Source: Eikenella exigua (GTDB taxonomy: Bacteria; Pseudomonadota; Gammaproteobacteria; Burkholderiales; Neisseriaceae). Taken from it: DNA of 64,000 bases. Below the pieces are notes generated by a model. The model did not search any database, was not told the origin of the DNA, and was given only the letters and a program-made list of their open reading frames with translations. Below are positions 8,950 to 18,764 of the stretch, in pieces (position 1 is the stretch's first letter; each line of letters opens with the position of its first letter). The translations under genes were made by a program, and so were the position numbers. The DNA lies in contig NZ_CP038018.1 of NCBI RefSeq assembly GCF_008805035.1, forward strand, positions 744,001-808,000, given 5' to 3'.

Positions 8950-9807
8950 ATGCCCGTTTCCCCGCCCGATACGCCGAGCAGCCCCGGCATCGCCACGCTG
9001 TTCGGCCAGCCGGTTACCGACCTGCCTGCCGACCTCTTTATCCCACCCGATGCGCTGCAGGTGGTGCTGCACATTTTTGAAGGCCCGCTCGATCTGCTGC
9101 TGTATCTTATCCGCAAGCAAAACATCGACGTGCTGGATATTCCCATGCTCAAAATCACTGAGCAATATCTGGCCTATATCGCGCAAATGGATGAGCAAAA
9201 CCTGGATTTGGCCGCGGAATATCTGCTGATGGCGGCCGTGCTGATTGAAATCAAATCGCGCCTGTTGCTACCCGTGCCGCCCGCTGCCGCCGACGAAGAC
9301 ATTGCCGACCCGCGCGCCGAATTGGTACGCCGCCTCTTGGCCTACGAGCAGATGAAGCTCGCCGCTGTGGGGTTGGATGCGCTGCCCCGCGCCGGCCGCG
9401 ATTTCGCCTGGGCATATCTGCCGCTGGAAATTGCCACCGCCGCCAAGCTGCCAGAAGTACAGCTGGCCGACCTCACCCAAGCCTGGCTAGCTATCCTCTC
9501 CCGCGCCGGCCAACGCCGCAGCCACACAGTGGTGCAGGAAAACGAAGCCCTTTCTGTGCGCGCCACCATGAGCCGCATCCTGCGCCGTCTGCAAGACGGC
9601 AGCTGCCGCTTTAGCCGATTGTTTGAGCCGGAAAGCGGTGTGGTGCAAGTGGTGGTGAGTTTTATCGCCCTGTTGGAGCTGGTGAAAGAAGGGCTGGTGC
9701 GCCTCACTCAGGAAGACGGCGCATTTGGCAATATTTTGGTGAGCCTGCCCGGAGAGGCAGATGAAACTGCCGTGCTGCAAAGAGAAGGAGAAGATGAAAA
9801 TAAATAG
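8950..9807 (+). CDS. scpA: Segregation and condensation protein A
   Basis: 285 residues. ScpA is the kleisin subunit of the bacterial SMC-ScpA-ScpB condensin used in chromosome segregation. The diagnostic N-terminal block FEGPLDLLLYLIRKQNIDVLDIPMLKITEQYL is present (about residues 39-70), then AAEYLLMAAVLIEIKSRLLLP. A winged-helix end follows (VVSFIALLELVKEGLVRLTQE). No scpB lies next to it in this window. The start codon abuts a DUS (GGCTACCTGAAAATG), so there is no classical Shine-Dalgarno site. A DUS hairpin terminates it. Confidence 0.95.
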   Translation: MPVSPPDTPSSPGIATLFGQPVTDLPADLFIPPDALQVVLHIFEGPLDLLLYLIRKQNIDVLDIPMLKITEQYLAYIAQMDEQNLDLAAEYLLMAAVLIEIKSRLLLPVPPAAADEDIADPRAELVRRLLAYEQMKLAAVGLDALPRAGRDFAWAYLPLEIATAAKLPEVQLADLTQAWLAILSRAGQRRSHTVVQENEALSVRATMSRILRRLQDGSCRFSRLFEPESGVVQVVVSFIALLELVKEGLVRLTQEDGAFGNILVSLPGEADETAVLQREGEDENK

Positions 9808-9850
9808 AAAGGCTACCTGAAAAACCGTTTGCCATTTTTCAGGTAGCCTT
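9808..9850 (+). terminator. Inverted-DUS terminator behind scpA
   Basis: AAAGGCTACCTGAAAAA and its complement are separated by about 10 nt, immediately after the scpA stop. Confidence 0.75.
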
Positions 9851-9937
9851 GACAAAGCCTCCTGCCAGTCAAACAATAACGCCCCTCCGCCTCCCAAAGG
9901 CTACCTGAAAACATATTGTCTTACAGTAGAAACCACC

Positions 9938-10408
9938 ATGCCCGCAAATTCCGCTCTCTATCGCATCCTCATCCAACACTACCTCGACCTCCCCCACTCC
10001 CGCGCCATCGGCCTGTGCTATGAAGGTATCCGTGCCCGCCGCCCCGTGCTCAGTTTCGATTGGCGGCCTCATCTTGTTGGCCGCCACGACACCCAGATCA
10101 TCCACGGCGGCACCATCACCACCCTGGTCGATATGGTTTCCGCCTGCGCGGTAACCGCCCAGCTGCCCAGTGCCGAAATCCTCGCCACCCTCGATATGCG
10201 CATCGACTATATGCACCCCGCCACTCCCGGCCACCGCATCTACGGCCGTGCCGAATGCTACCGCTTGGCCGGCCAAGTGGCCTTCGTGCGCAGCAGCTGC
10301 TACCAAGAAGACCCTGCCGACCCCTTCGCTTTGGGCATGGCCACTTTTATGCGTACCCCGCTCACCCCAGAAGAACAAGCTAAATTACAGGAGATGTTGC
10401 AAGCATGA
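9938..10408 (+). CDS. PaaI-family hotdog thioesterase (first of two)
   Basis: 156 residues with the hotdog-fold thioesterase signature IIHGGTITTLVDMVSACAV (about 50-68). The strand LDMRIDYMHPATPG and the tail FALGMATFMRTPL follow. Such enzymes hydrolyse acyl-CoA or aryl-CoA thioesters; the substrate here cannot be told. Its TGA overlaps the next gene's ATG by 4 bases (ATGA), so the two are very likely translationally coupled and may form a heterodimer or act on related substrates. Confidence 0.88.
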   Translation: MPANSALYRILIQHYLDLPHSRAIGLCYEGIRARRPVLSFDWRPHLVGRHDTQIIHGGTITTLVDMVSACAVTAQLPSAEILATLDMRIDYMHPATPGHRIYGRAECYRLAGQVAFVRSSCYQEDPADPFALGMATFMRTPLTPEEQAKLQEMLQA

Positions 10409-10836
10409 ACAACACCCTATTCACCCTTTCCAGAGAACTCACGGCAGAAGCCGCCGACCTCATCCCCTACACCGGATTCATTGGCCTGCAATGCGGCGAA
10501 TCCAACGGAAATTCCCTGTTTGCCTTACCATACAAACGCGAAAATATCGGCAACGTTTTCCTGCCTGCCCTGCACGGTGGCATGCTCGGCGGCTTCATCG
10601 AAAGCTGCGCCGTGCTCTTCCTCTACCACCAGGCCGGCCTCGCCGAGCTGCCTAAAATGATCGATTTCTCGCTCGACTACCTGCGCAGCGGCAAGCCGGA
10701 AACCACCTACGCCCGCTGCTCCCTCACCCGCCAAGGCAGCCGCATTGCTAATGTGGCCGTGGAAGCCTGGCAGTCTGATTCCGCCAAACCCATCGTCGTG
10801 GCCCGCTGCCACTTCCAAATGCCCGCCGCCCAATAA
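10405..10836 (+). CDS. PaaI-family hotdog thioesterase (second of two)
   Basis: 143 residues. A second hotdog domain has the motif LPALHGGMLGGFIESCAV (about 52-69) and the strand IDFSLDYLRSGKPETTYARC. It starts inside the stop codon of the preceding paralogue. The pair looks like an old tandem duplication that has diverged strongly. A perfect 20-bp DUS hairpin follows. Confidence 0.88.
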   Translation: MNNTLFTLSRELTAEAADLIPYTGFIGLQCGESNGNSLFALPYKRENIGNVFLPALHGGMLGGFIESCAVLFLYHQAGLAELPKMIDFSLDYLRSGKPETTYARCSLTRQGSRIANVAVEAWQSDSAKPIVVARCHFQMPAAQ

Positions 10837-10858
10837 CTTTCGCCCTAAGGAGCGTGCA

Positions 10859-10904
10859 AAATTTCAGGTAGCCTGTTTTCCGTTAAACAGGCTACCTGAA
10901 ATTT
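10859..10904. terminator. Strong inverted-DUS terminator
   Basis: 20-bp perfect inverted repeat (10859-10878 and 10885-10904) with loop TCCGTT. Here the two DUS copies point away from each other, opposite to most pairs in the window. It is followed by an A/T-rich tail and would end the thioesterase transcript. Confidence 0.85.
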
Positions 10905-10919
10905 TTAATTATTTTTTCA

Positions 10920-11008
10920 TACAAGGCGGCGAGCCGCAGACAGTACAGGAGTACGGCGAGGCGAGCCAACACCATATCCAACGCAGGAAGTGAAGCATTT
11001 TTAGCTAT
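10920..11008. repeat. Correia-like element, reverse orientation
   Basis: Carries the Correia-like core in reverse (ACAAGGCGGCGAGCCGCAGA, CAGTACAGGAGTACGGCGAG, GCGAGCCAAC). The ends are poorly preserved; the right end resembles the TTTAGCTAT end of the copy at 27022-27131. Confidence 0.7.
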
Positions 11009-11016
11009 ATCAAACC

Positions 11017-11814
11017 TTAATCCACATACTCTCCCTCATCCTTATTCAAAAACGCATACGGCACGCCAATCAGCAGCCCGCCGCCAATCCAATTCGCCAC
11101 AAAAGCCACACTGCAATGGCGCAGAATATTCAGCGCTTCAAAATGCGACACGCTATCGGCAATCTGATTGAAGCCCACCAGCGCAAACGAAGCAAAGTTT
11201 GCCGCCACGTGCTCGTTGGCCAAAAACACAAACATATACACCGCCGCAAACACTGCCGCAATCTTCGCCGCCTGTTCCTTCAGCAGCAGATAGGATAACA
11301 CCGCCACGTTTACAAACAGATTAGCGAAAATCCCCTCCGACAGCACTAGGCCGTTCGGCCGTTCCAGTTTGTGCCCCACCATATTGGCCAAATAGCCATC
11401 CGCCGAAATGTGGGCAAACGCGCTGGTTTGGTTGAACAGCCAAGCGGTGAAAATCGAGCCGATTAAATTAAATGCCGTGCAGTAGAGCAAAATAATCAGC
11501 GCCTTTTCCCATTTGATTTTTTTGAGGAAGGTGCCGGCCGTGAGGTACATCATATTGGAAGTGGTAAGTTCCGCATTAAGAAACAAGATATACACCAGCC
11601 CCCAAGAGAAGAAAAACGGAAAGGCAAAACGCCCCAGTGAAGGATGCACTGTGTTGAGCACATCCGCTGCAATCACACCCGTGGCCGACGTGAGCGTGAG
11701 CAGCATGCCGGCAATCAGCGAACGCAGCGCATACTTCGCCTTGTTGCGCTCAAACACCCCCACCTTCTTGCGGCAGGCTAGCTCAATTTTTTCCACAAAT
11801 ACGGATTGTGCCAT
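11017..11814 (-). CDS. Formate/nitrite transporter family channel
   Basis: 265 residues with about six hydrophobic segments, the size and pattern of the FocA/NirC pentameric channels of the inner membrane. Supporting blocks are the first helix LRSLIAGMLLTLTSATGV, AELTTSNMMYLTAG in the first repeat, ANEHVAANFASFALVG in the second and NWIGGGLLIGVPYAFLN at the end. Whether it moves formate or nitrite cannot be decided from sequence alone. A stretch with the Correia-like core lies just behind its stop. Confidence 0.88.
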   Translation of the reverse strand: MAQSVFVEKIELACRKKVGVFERNKAKYALRSLIAGMLLTLTSATGVIAADVLNTVHPSLGRFAFPFFFSWGLVYILFLNAELTTSNMMYLTAGTFLKKIKWEKALIILLYCTAFNLIGSIFTAWLFNQTSAFAHISADGYLANMVGHKLERPNGLVLSEGIFANLFVNVAVLSYLLLKEQAAKIAAVFAAVYMFVFLANEHVAANFASFALVGFNQIADSVSHFEALNILRHCSVAFVANWIGGGLLIGVPYAFLNKDEGEYVD

Positions 11815-12122
11815 GATAGCTTCCTTTTTTAAATTAAATAAGTTTCAAATCATTTGGTTGATTGTTCTCATGCAGTCTTCGATGAGTCTAGCAAAGGCTA
11901 CCTGAAAAATTTTCTTATGCCGGTGTCGGCATGGCCATGCCGGCCTACAGTTTTGCTGCTGAGGTTTACCGGAATATTATATTATACGATGTAGTTAGGG
12001 TTGCTGCTTAGAGCAGTACGGGATTCTTAGTACACAGAGGTTGCCTGTGTATTGCCAATAACATGCAAGGGTTATTTTGGTTTCGCTGCTGATGGTGGTG
12101 ATAGTTTCATGGCATTCCTTTG
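11815..12122. other. Intergenic, no gene seen
   Basis: Leader region of the formate/nitrite channel gene: A/T-rich, with one DUS near 11896 and a short palindrome (GGCATGGCCATGCC near 11930). No coding region is supported. Confidence 0.5.
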
Positions 12123-12135
12123 TTTCAGGTAGCCT

Positions 12136-12147
12136 TTCAGACGGCCT
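12136..12147 (-). repeat. Foreign-dialect DUS (AG-DUS)
   Basis: TTCAGACGGCCT, the complement of AGGCCGTCTGAA, directly abuts a resident eikDUS (12124-12135). Two dialects lie side by side at the end of the GyrI-like remnant. Confidence 0.75.
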
Positions 12148-12715
12148 TGAAGCTGCCTGAAATCATTCTACGGCATAGCGCAAAATAGTTTTGAGCTTTT
12201 CCGGTGCGGTTGGCGTTGTTCAGATAAATTTCGCAGTTCGTAGCGCTGCTGCGTTGCAGGACGTGTTTTTGGCAGAACTTGTCCATTTTGGCGAACGAAG
12301 TGAGTTCGTCATCAAACCTGCCAACATGTAGAATGCTCACGCATTTGCTATTAGCCATGCGTTCAAAGCATACTTCTTTATACAGGTTTCTTAATGCGTG
12401 TTTTGGCCTGCGCATCTTGTCACATTTCAGGCGTGATGAAATCAGACTGGGCGATCATAATGGCGTAGACCAAATTGCCTTTATCCAATTTATCCTCTCC
12501 CGCCGTTTTTTGCTGCCAAACGCCTTCCAGCGGCTACACGGAAAAATCGTCAACAGTCTGCCTGGCAGTGGATTTTGTAATTTATCTTCACGGCATACGT
12601 CAAAGTTGTACAGAGCGCTCATGCGTTCGGAAAAATTAGCAGCATCGCAGCATTGGGGTTGCCTTCGCCGTTTATCATAATGAACGATTGCAGCAGCACA
12701 TCCAGCAATACAAGC
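12137..12715 (-). pseudogene. Remnant of GyrI-like small-molecule-binding protein
   Basis: Decayed GyrI-like (AraC effector-binding fold) gene. The C-terminal block ILHVGRFDDELTSFAKMDKFC, then EIYLNNANRTGKAQ, is clear in the frame ending at 12137. Upstream, GEGNPNAAM (near 12675), ALYNFDVCRE (near 12605) and the sense of VYAIMIAQSDFITPEM (near 12450) appear in different frames with stops between. Such proteins bind hydrophobic small molecules and often act in drug responses. It is certainly not expressed as one protein. Confidence 0.7.
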
Positions 12716-12818
12716 CGCCTTAATACCGTATGAATCTTTAGTTAACCTTCTTCTATTCTTGTTTCATAATAGTTTCCCTCCTGTAGAAAGGCTACCTGAA
12801 ACCTACTTTCAAGGCTGG

Positions 12819-13172
12819 CTATATGCCTCCCAGTGTGCTTTGGCTGCCTTCCGATGCCTTACTCGAAGCCGCATCCCATACGGGTGTTATACAGTACGCG
12901 CAGGGTTGGCAGTCGCCGTGTCTACGCGCGCTGCCCCAGTATTCCACTTGTCCCGCTTGCGCATAGGTGCTGATGGCCATTAACACATGCCGCCTGCACT
13001 CATGGATGTAGCGTATGCCTTCGATGATGAATTTTTGATCGAAATTCAGGCCAGGGAAGTCGCGCACGTTAGTCGTGTTTTTCGGCTCCGTGTAAACCGT
13101 GTCCGTGCCGTTGTCCACGGCGGTTTTCAGGGAAGGCAGGCTGCCGGCGAGGCAGGCGAGTTCGGGGATGCT
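12819..13172 (-). pseudogene. ubiU: Remnant of ubiU (peptidase U32 family), internally deleted
   Basis: The frame joins the N-terminus of a U32-family protein to its extreme C-terminus. The N-terminal part is ELACLAGSLPSLKTAVDNGTDTVY, NVRDFPGLNF, GIRYIHECRRHVLMAIS and TYAQAG; the C-terminal part is SEGSQSTLGG. Both ends match UbiU, which with UbiV and UbiT allows oxygen-independent ubiquinone hydroxylation. About 200 central residues, including the Fe-S cysteines, are gone. No start codon is seen in frame at the expected place. The ends resemble UbiU more than UbiV, but the family call rests on short blocks. Confidence 0.65.
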
Positions 13173-13257
13173 GCTGTGCTCGGCGGGCTATGAGCTAGAT
13201 GGCGGTTTAGCGCTGATTTAAATCGACATCGCTGGGTGGGTATTTTCAAGCAGTCTC

Positions 13258-13305
13258 TTTCAGGTAGCCTTTACGCAAATAAATATAGATAAGGCTACCT
13301 GAAAA
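13258..13305. terminator. Inverted-DUS pair upstream of alaS
   Basis: TTTCAGGTAGCCTT (13258-13271) and AAGGCTACCTGAAAA (13291-13305) form a stem with a loop of about 19 nt between the ubiU remnant and alaS. It may insulate alaS from upstream transcription. Confidence 0.5.
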
Positions 13306-13457
13306 CTTCTGCCTACCCGCTTCGGATATGGCTGAAGTCGCCGATTCTCCCTTGGTATTTAAGTAGGCAGCTTCCTGCAATATGCAGTAAAATCATGCCC
13401 GATTTTTGTTAAGTGCACAAACCGCCCAAATCACTTTTTGAAAGATACCAAAAAGCC

Positions 13458-16082
<2,625 letters not shown>

Positions 16083-16101
16083 TGCCGTTTGATTAAATGG
16101 G

Positions 16102-16132
16102 AAAGGCTACCTGAAAATTTTCAGGTAGCCTA
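16102..16132 (+). terminator. Inverted-DUS terminator behind alaS
   Basis: AGGCTACCTGAAAA is directly followed by its complement, 20 bases after the alaS stop. It separates alaS from the restriction-modification cassette. Confidence 0.75.
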
Positions 16133-16166
16133 TTGGGACAAACCTTCAAATTTAAGGAAAGACTAC

Positions 16167-16346
16167 ATGGACAGCAGACGCAGATATAGCGGCACGGCAC
16201 GGCACGGCACGGCACGGCACGGCACGGCACGGCACGGCACGGCACGGCACGGCACGGCACGGCACGGCACGGCACGGCACGGCACGGCACGGCACGGCAC
16301 GGCACGGCACGGCACGGCACGGCACGGCACGGCACGGCAATTATAA
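16167..16346 (+). CDS. Repeat-containing leader ORF upstream of the methyltransferase
   Basis: 59-codon ORF starting at ATG 16167 with AAGGA about 8 nt upstream, a good ribosome site. It encodes MDSRRRYS and then GTARH repeated, with every 15 bases of the GGCAC tract giving five residues. With 29 repeats it stops at TAA 16344-16346. With 28 repeats it would stop at TAG 16349-16351. With 30 or 27 it would run to TGA 16396-16398, overlapping the methyltransferase start region as TGATATG. No frame fuses directly to the methyltransferase. It looks like a translated leader whose end depends on repeat number; that a stable peptide is made is inference. Confidence 0.55.
   Translation: MDSRRRYSGTARHGTARHGTARHGTARHGTARHGTARHGTARHGTARHGTARHGTARQL
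16191..16339. repeat. Pentanucleotide repeat (GGCAC), 29 full copies
   Basis: 29 uninterrupted GGCAC units (16191-16335) plus GGCA. There is no sequence variation between units, which points to recent slippage. Because 5 is not a multiple of 3, each unit gained or lost changes the reading frame, the hallmark of a phase-variation tract. The copy number in the assembly may itself be imprecise. Confidence 0.97.
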
Positions 16347-16399
16347 CTTAGAAATCAATAAAATATCAAGACTTTCTTGCATTTTCGGAAGGGTTTGAT

Positions 16400-17491
16400 A
16401 TGGCAGGCAACAAATCCCTTCACGCGGCAAACAAAGCCAAAAACGATGAGTTCTACACCCAGCTTTCCGACATCGAAAACGAGCTGCGGCACTACAAACA
16501 CCATTTCAAAGACAAAACTATCTATTGCAACTGTGACGACCCGCGCGTCAGCAATTTCTTCCATTATTTCTCCTACAATTTCGAGCATCTCGGCTTGAAA
16601 AAACTGATTACCACCTGCTACAAAAACCAAAACAGCGACCTGTTCAGCCAAAACGACAGCGAACAGGCGGTTTATTTGGAATACACAGGCGACAAGGACG
16701 GCAACGGTATTCCTTCACCCGAAGAAATAGCAGTCAAACCGCTGAAGGGCGACGGCGACTTCCGCAGCAAGGAATGTATCGGGTTACTAAAACAGGCTGA
16801 TATAGTCGTAACCAATCCGCCATTTTCGCTGTTTCGGGAATATGTGGCACAGTTGGTCGAATACAGTAAGAAATTCATCATCATCGGCAATCAGAATGCC
16901 ATTACTTATAAAGAAATTTTTCCCTTATTAAAAGAAAACAAAATATGGCTTGGCAACCATAATGGTGATATGGCATTCCAAGTACCTGATTACTATGAAC
17001 CAAAAGCGACACGCTATTGGCAGGATGAAACAGGACAAAAATGGCGGAGTATGGGAAATATCTGTTGGTTTACCAACCTGGATATAGCCAAACGCCATGA
17101 AGAACTGATTTTATACCGAACCTACAATCCCGCCGATTATCCGCAATACGACAATTATGATGCTGTCGAAGTTTCCAAAGTTGCCGATATTCCCTGTGAT
17201 TACGATGGTGTAATGGGTGTGCCGATTACGTTTTTGGACAAATACAACCCACAACAATTTAAGGTTATGGGTATAACGGCGGGTAGGGATGAATTTGAAG
17301 CCAGACCAACAAAACGGTATATCAATCCCAAACAGATTAATCTGGACGGTTCGGAAAGCAATGGCAGTAAAGCCAATACGCGGGCTACATTGCCCTTATC
17401 CGAAAAACCAAAAGGCATTTATTACGTTGCTGATAATGCAAATGGCGCATTAAGTATTGTTTATGCACGCATTCTTATTCAAAAAATTTAA
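16400..17491 (+). CDS. EcoRI-family adenine-specific DNA methyltransferase
   Basis: 363 residues of the EcoRI-type N6-adenine methyltransferase family. The catalytic motif NPPF (about 139-142, within VVTNPPFSLFREYV) follows the substrate-like N-terminal block NDEFYTQLSDIENELRHY. FIIIGNQNAITY and GNICWFTNLD are further family blocks. It has its own Shine-Dalgarno (GGAAGG, 7 nt before ATG 16400). It lies 9 bp upstream of the DUF262-HNH gene, and the two form an operon-like pair. No DUS is seen in either gene and base composition is more A/T-rich than the neighbours, consistent with recent acquisition. The target site is unknown; EcoRI-family membership alone does not imply GAATTC. Confidence 0.9.
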   Translation: MAGNKSLHAANKAKNDEFYTQLSDIENELRHYKHHFKDKTIYCNCDDPRVSNFFHYFSYNFEHLGLKKLITTCYKNQNSDLFSQNDSEQAVYLEYTGDKDGNGIPSPEEIAVKPLKGDGDFRSKECIGLLKQADIVVTNPPFSLFREYVAQLVEYSKKFIIIGNQNAITYKEIFPLLKENKIWLGNHNGDMAFQVPDYYEPKATRYWQDETGQKWRSMGNICWFTNLDIAKRHEELILYRTYNPADYPQYDNYDAVEVSKVADIPCDYDGVMGVPITFLDKYNPQQFKVMGITAGRDEFEARPTKRYINPKQINLDGSESNGSKANTRATLPLSEKPKGIYYVADNANGALSIVYARILIQKI

Positions 17492-17500
17492 GGTGTAACC

Positions 17501-18625
17501 ATGAAAATCCAAATGACCACCATCACCATCCGAGAACTGACGGGCTACGACAGCGAAACCAAAAAAGCGGAAGGCTATATCGACAATAACGAAGACGGCG
17601 TGCGTGCCTATGGCGGCAAACTGGACGTGCGCCCGCCCTACCAGCGCGAGTTTGTCTATAAAGACAAACAGCGCGATGCCGTGATTGACACCGTATTGAA
17701 AGGATTTCCGCTCAACGTGATGTATTGGGCGGTGCGTGGTGATGGTACGTTTGAAATCGTGGACGGACAGCAGCGCACCATTTCCATCTGCCAATATGTG
17801 AATGGTGATTTTGCCTATATGATGCGTTACTTCCACAACTTACGGGCAGACGAACAGGATAAAATTTTAGATTACGAACTGACCATATACCAATGTGAAG
17901 GAACAGACAGCGAAAAACTGGACTGGTTCAAAACCATCAATATTGCAGGCGAGAAATTGACTGACCAAGAATTGCGCAACGCCGTGTATTCGGGCAACTG
18001 GGTAACTGATGCCAAACGCCATTTCAGCAAAACAAACTGCGCCGCCTACCAAATCGGAAAAGACTATTTGAACGGTACAGCGATCCGCCAAGATTATTTG
18101 GAAACTGCAATTGAATGGCTTGCCAATCAAGATGGGGACGAAGCGATCTGCAAATATATGGCAATTCACCAGCATGATAAGAATGCCGATGATTTGTGGC
18201 TGTATTTCAAAAATGTGATTGAATGGGTCAATCTGAAATTCCCTGTCAAGCGCACCAAACTGATGAAAGGGCAACCTTGGGGATTTCTATACAACTGTTT
18301 CAAAGATACCGATTTGGATAAAGACGTATTGGAAGCGGAAATTGCCAAACTGATTGCCGACGACGATGTAGAAAACAAAAAAGGGATTTACCAATATGTC
18401 CTGACCCGCGAGGAAAAATATTTGAACATCCGTGCTTTCTCCGACAGCATTAAACAGAAGGTTTATGAGAAACAAGGCGGCATCTGCCTGCACTGCAAAC
18501 AGAAATTTGAATTGTCGGAAATGGAAGGTGACCACATCACACCGTGGTGCGAAGGTGGAAAAACGGTTGAAGAGAATTGCCAAATGTTGTGCCGGGACTG
18601 CAACCGCAGGAAGTCCAGTAAGTAA
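17501..18625 (+). CDS. DUF262 and HNH nuclease protein, likely partner of the methyltransferase
   Basis: 374 residues. The N-terminal DUF262 domain has PYQRE (about 46-50) and the motif DGQQR (about 88-92), which in GmrS-like proteins is part of a nucleotide-handling site. The C-terminus is an HNH nuclease: CLHCKQKF, then EGDHITPWCEGG, ENCQMLCRDCNRRK, with two CxxC pairs and the DH...N residues intact. Coupled DUF262-HNH proteins serve in modification-dependent or partner-methylated restriction. Next to an EcoRI-type methylase the best reading is the restriction subunit of a two-gene system. An internal ATG at 17513 is an alternative start. A DUS hairpin closes the unit. Confidence 0.88.
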   Translation: MKIQMTTITIRELTGYDSETKKAEGYIDNNEDGVRAYGGKLDVRPPYQREFVYKDKQRDAVIDTVLKGFPLNVMYWAVRGDGTFEIVDGQQRTISICQYVNGDFAYMMRYFHNLRADEQDKILDYELTIYQCEGTDSEKLDWFKTINIAGEKLTDQELRNAVYSGNWVTDAKRHFSKTNCAAYQIGKDYLNGTAIRQDYLETAIEWLANQDGDEAICKYMAIHQHDKNADDLWLYFKNVIEWVNLKFPVKRTKLMKGQPWGFLYNCFKDTDLDKDVLEAEIAKLIADDDVENKKGIYQYVLTREEKYLNIRAFSDSIKQKVYEKQGGICLHCKQKFELSEMEGDHITPWCEGGKTVEENCQMLCRDCNRRKSSK

Positions 18626-18671
18626 CAAGCGTAACTGGCGTTCCACTAACCACCCGCATAGAGACACACAC

Positions 18672-18704
18672 AAAAGGCTACCTGAAAACTTTCAGGTAGC
18701 CTTT
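18672..18704. terminator. Inverted-DUS terminator between the HNH gene and lldP
   Basis: AAAAGGCTACCTGAAA-AC-TTTCAGGTAGCCTTT. Placed between convergent genes, it can serve both. Confidence 0.78.
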
Positions 18705-18764
18705 CCATACAAACAGCCTGCACTCTTCAAACTAGAGTGCAGGCTGCTTTTAATGCCGACAAAA

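Noticed and set aside
16191..16339. CRISPR array
   Set aside because: Direct 5-bp repeats without spacers are a microsatellite, not a CRISPR. No cas genes in the window.
16093..16340. Antisense ORFs of AVPCR repeats across the GGCAC tract
   Set aside because: They are by-products of the pentamer repeat being open in every frame; no ribosome site and no non-repeat domain.
16167..17491. Repeat tract making a direct in-frame switch of the methyltransferase N-terminus
   Set aside because: All three frames leaving the repeat meet a stop (16346, 16351 or 16398) before ATG 16400, so no repeat number creates a fusion. Only a coupling model remains.
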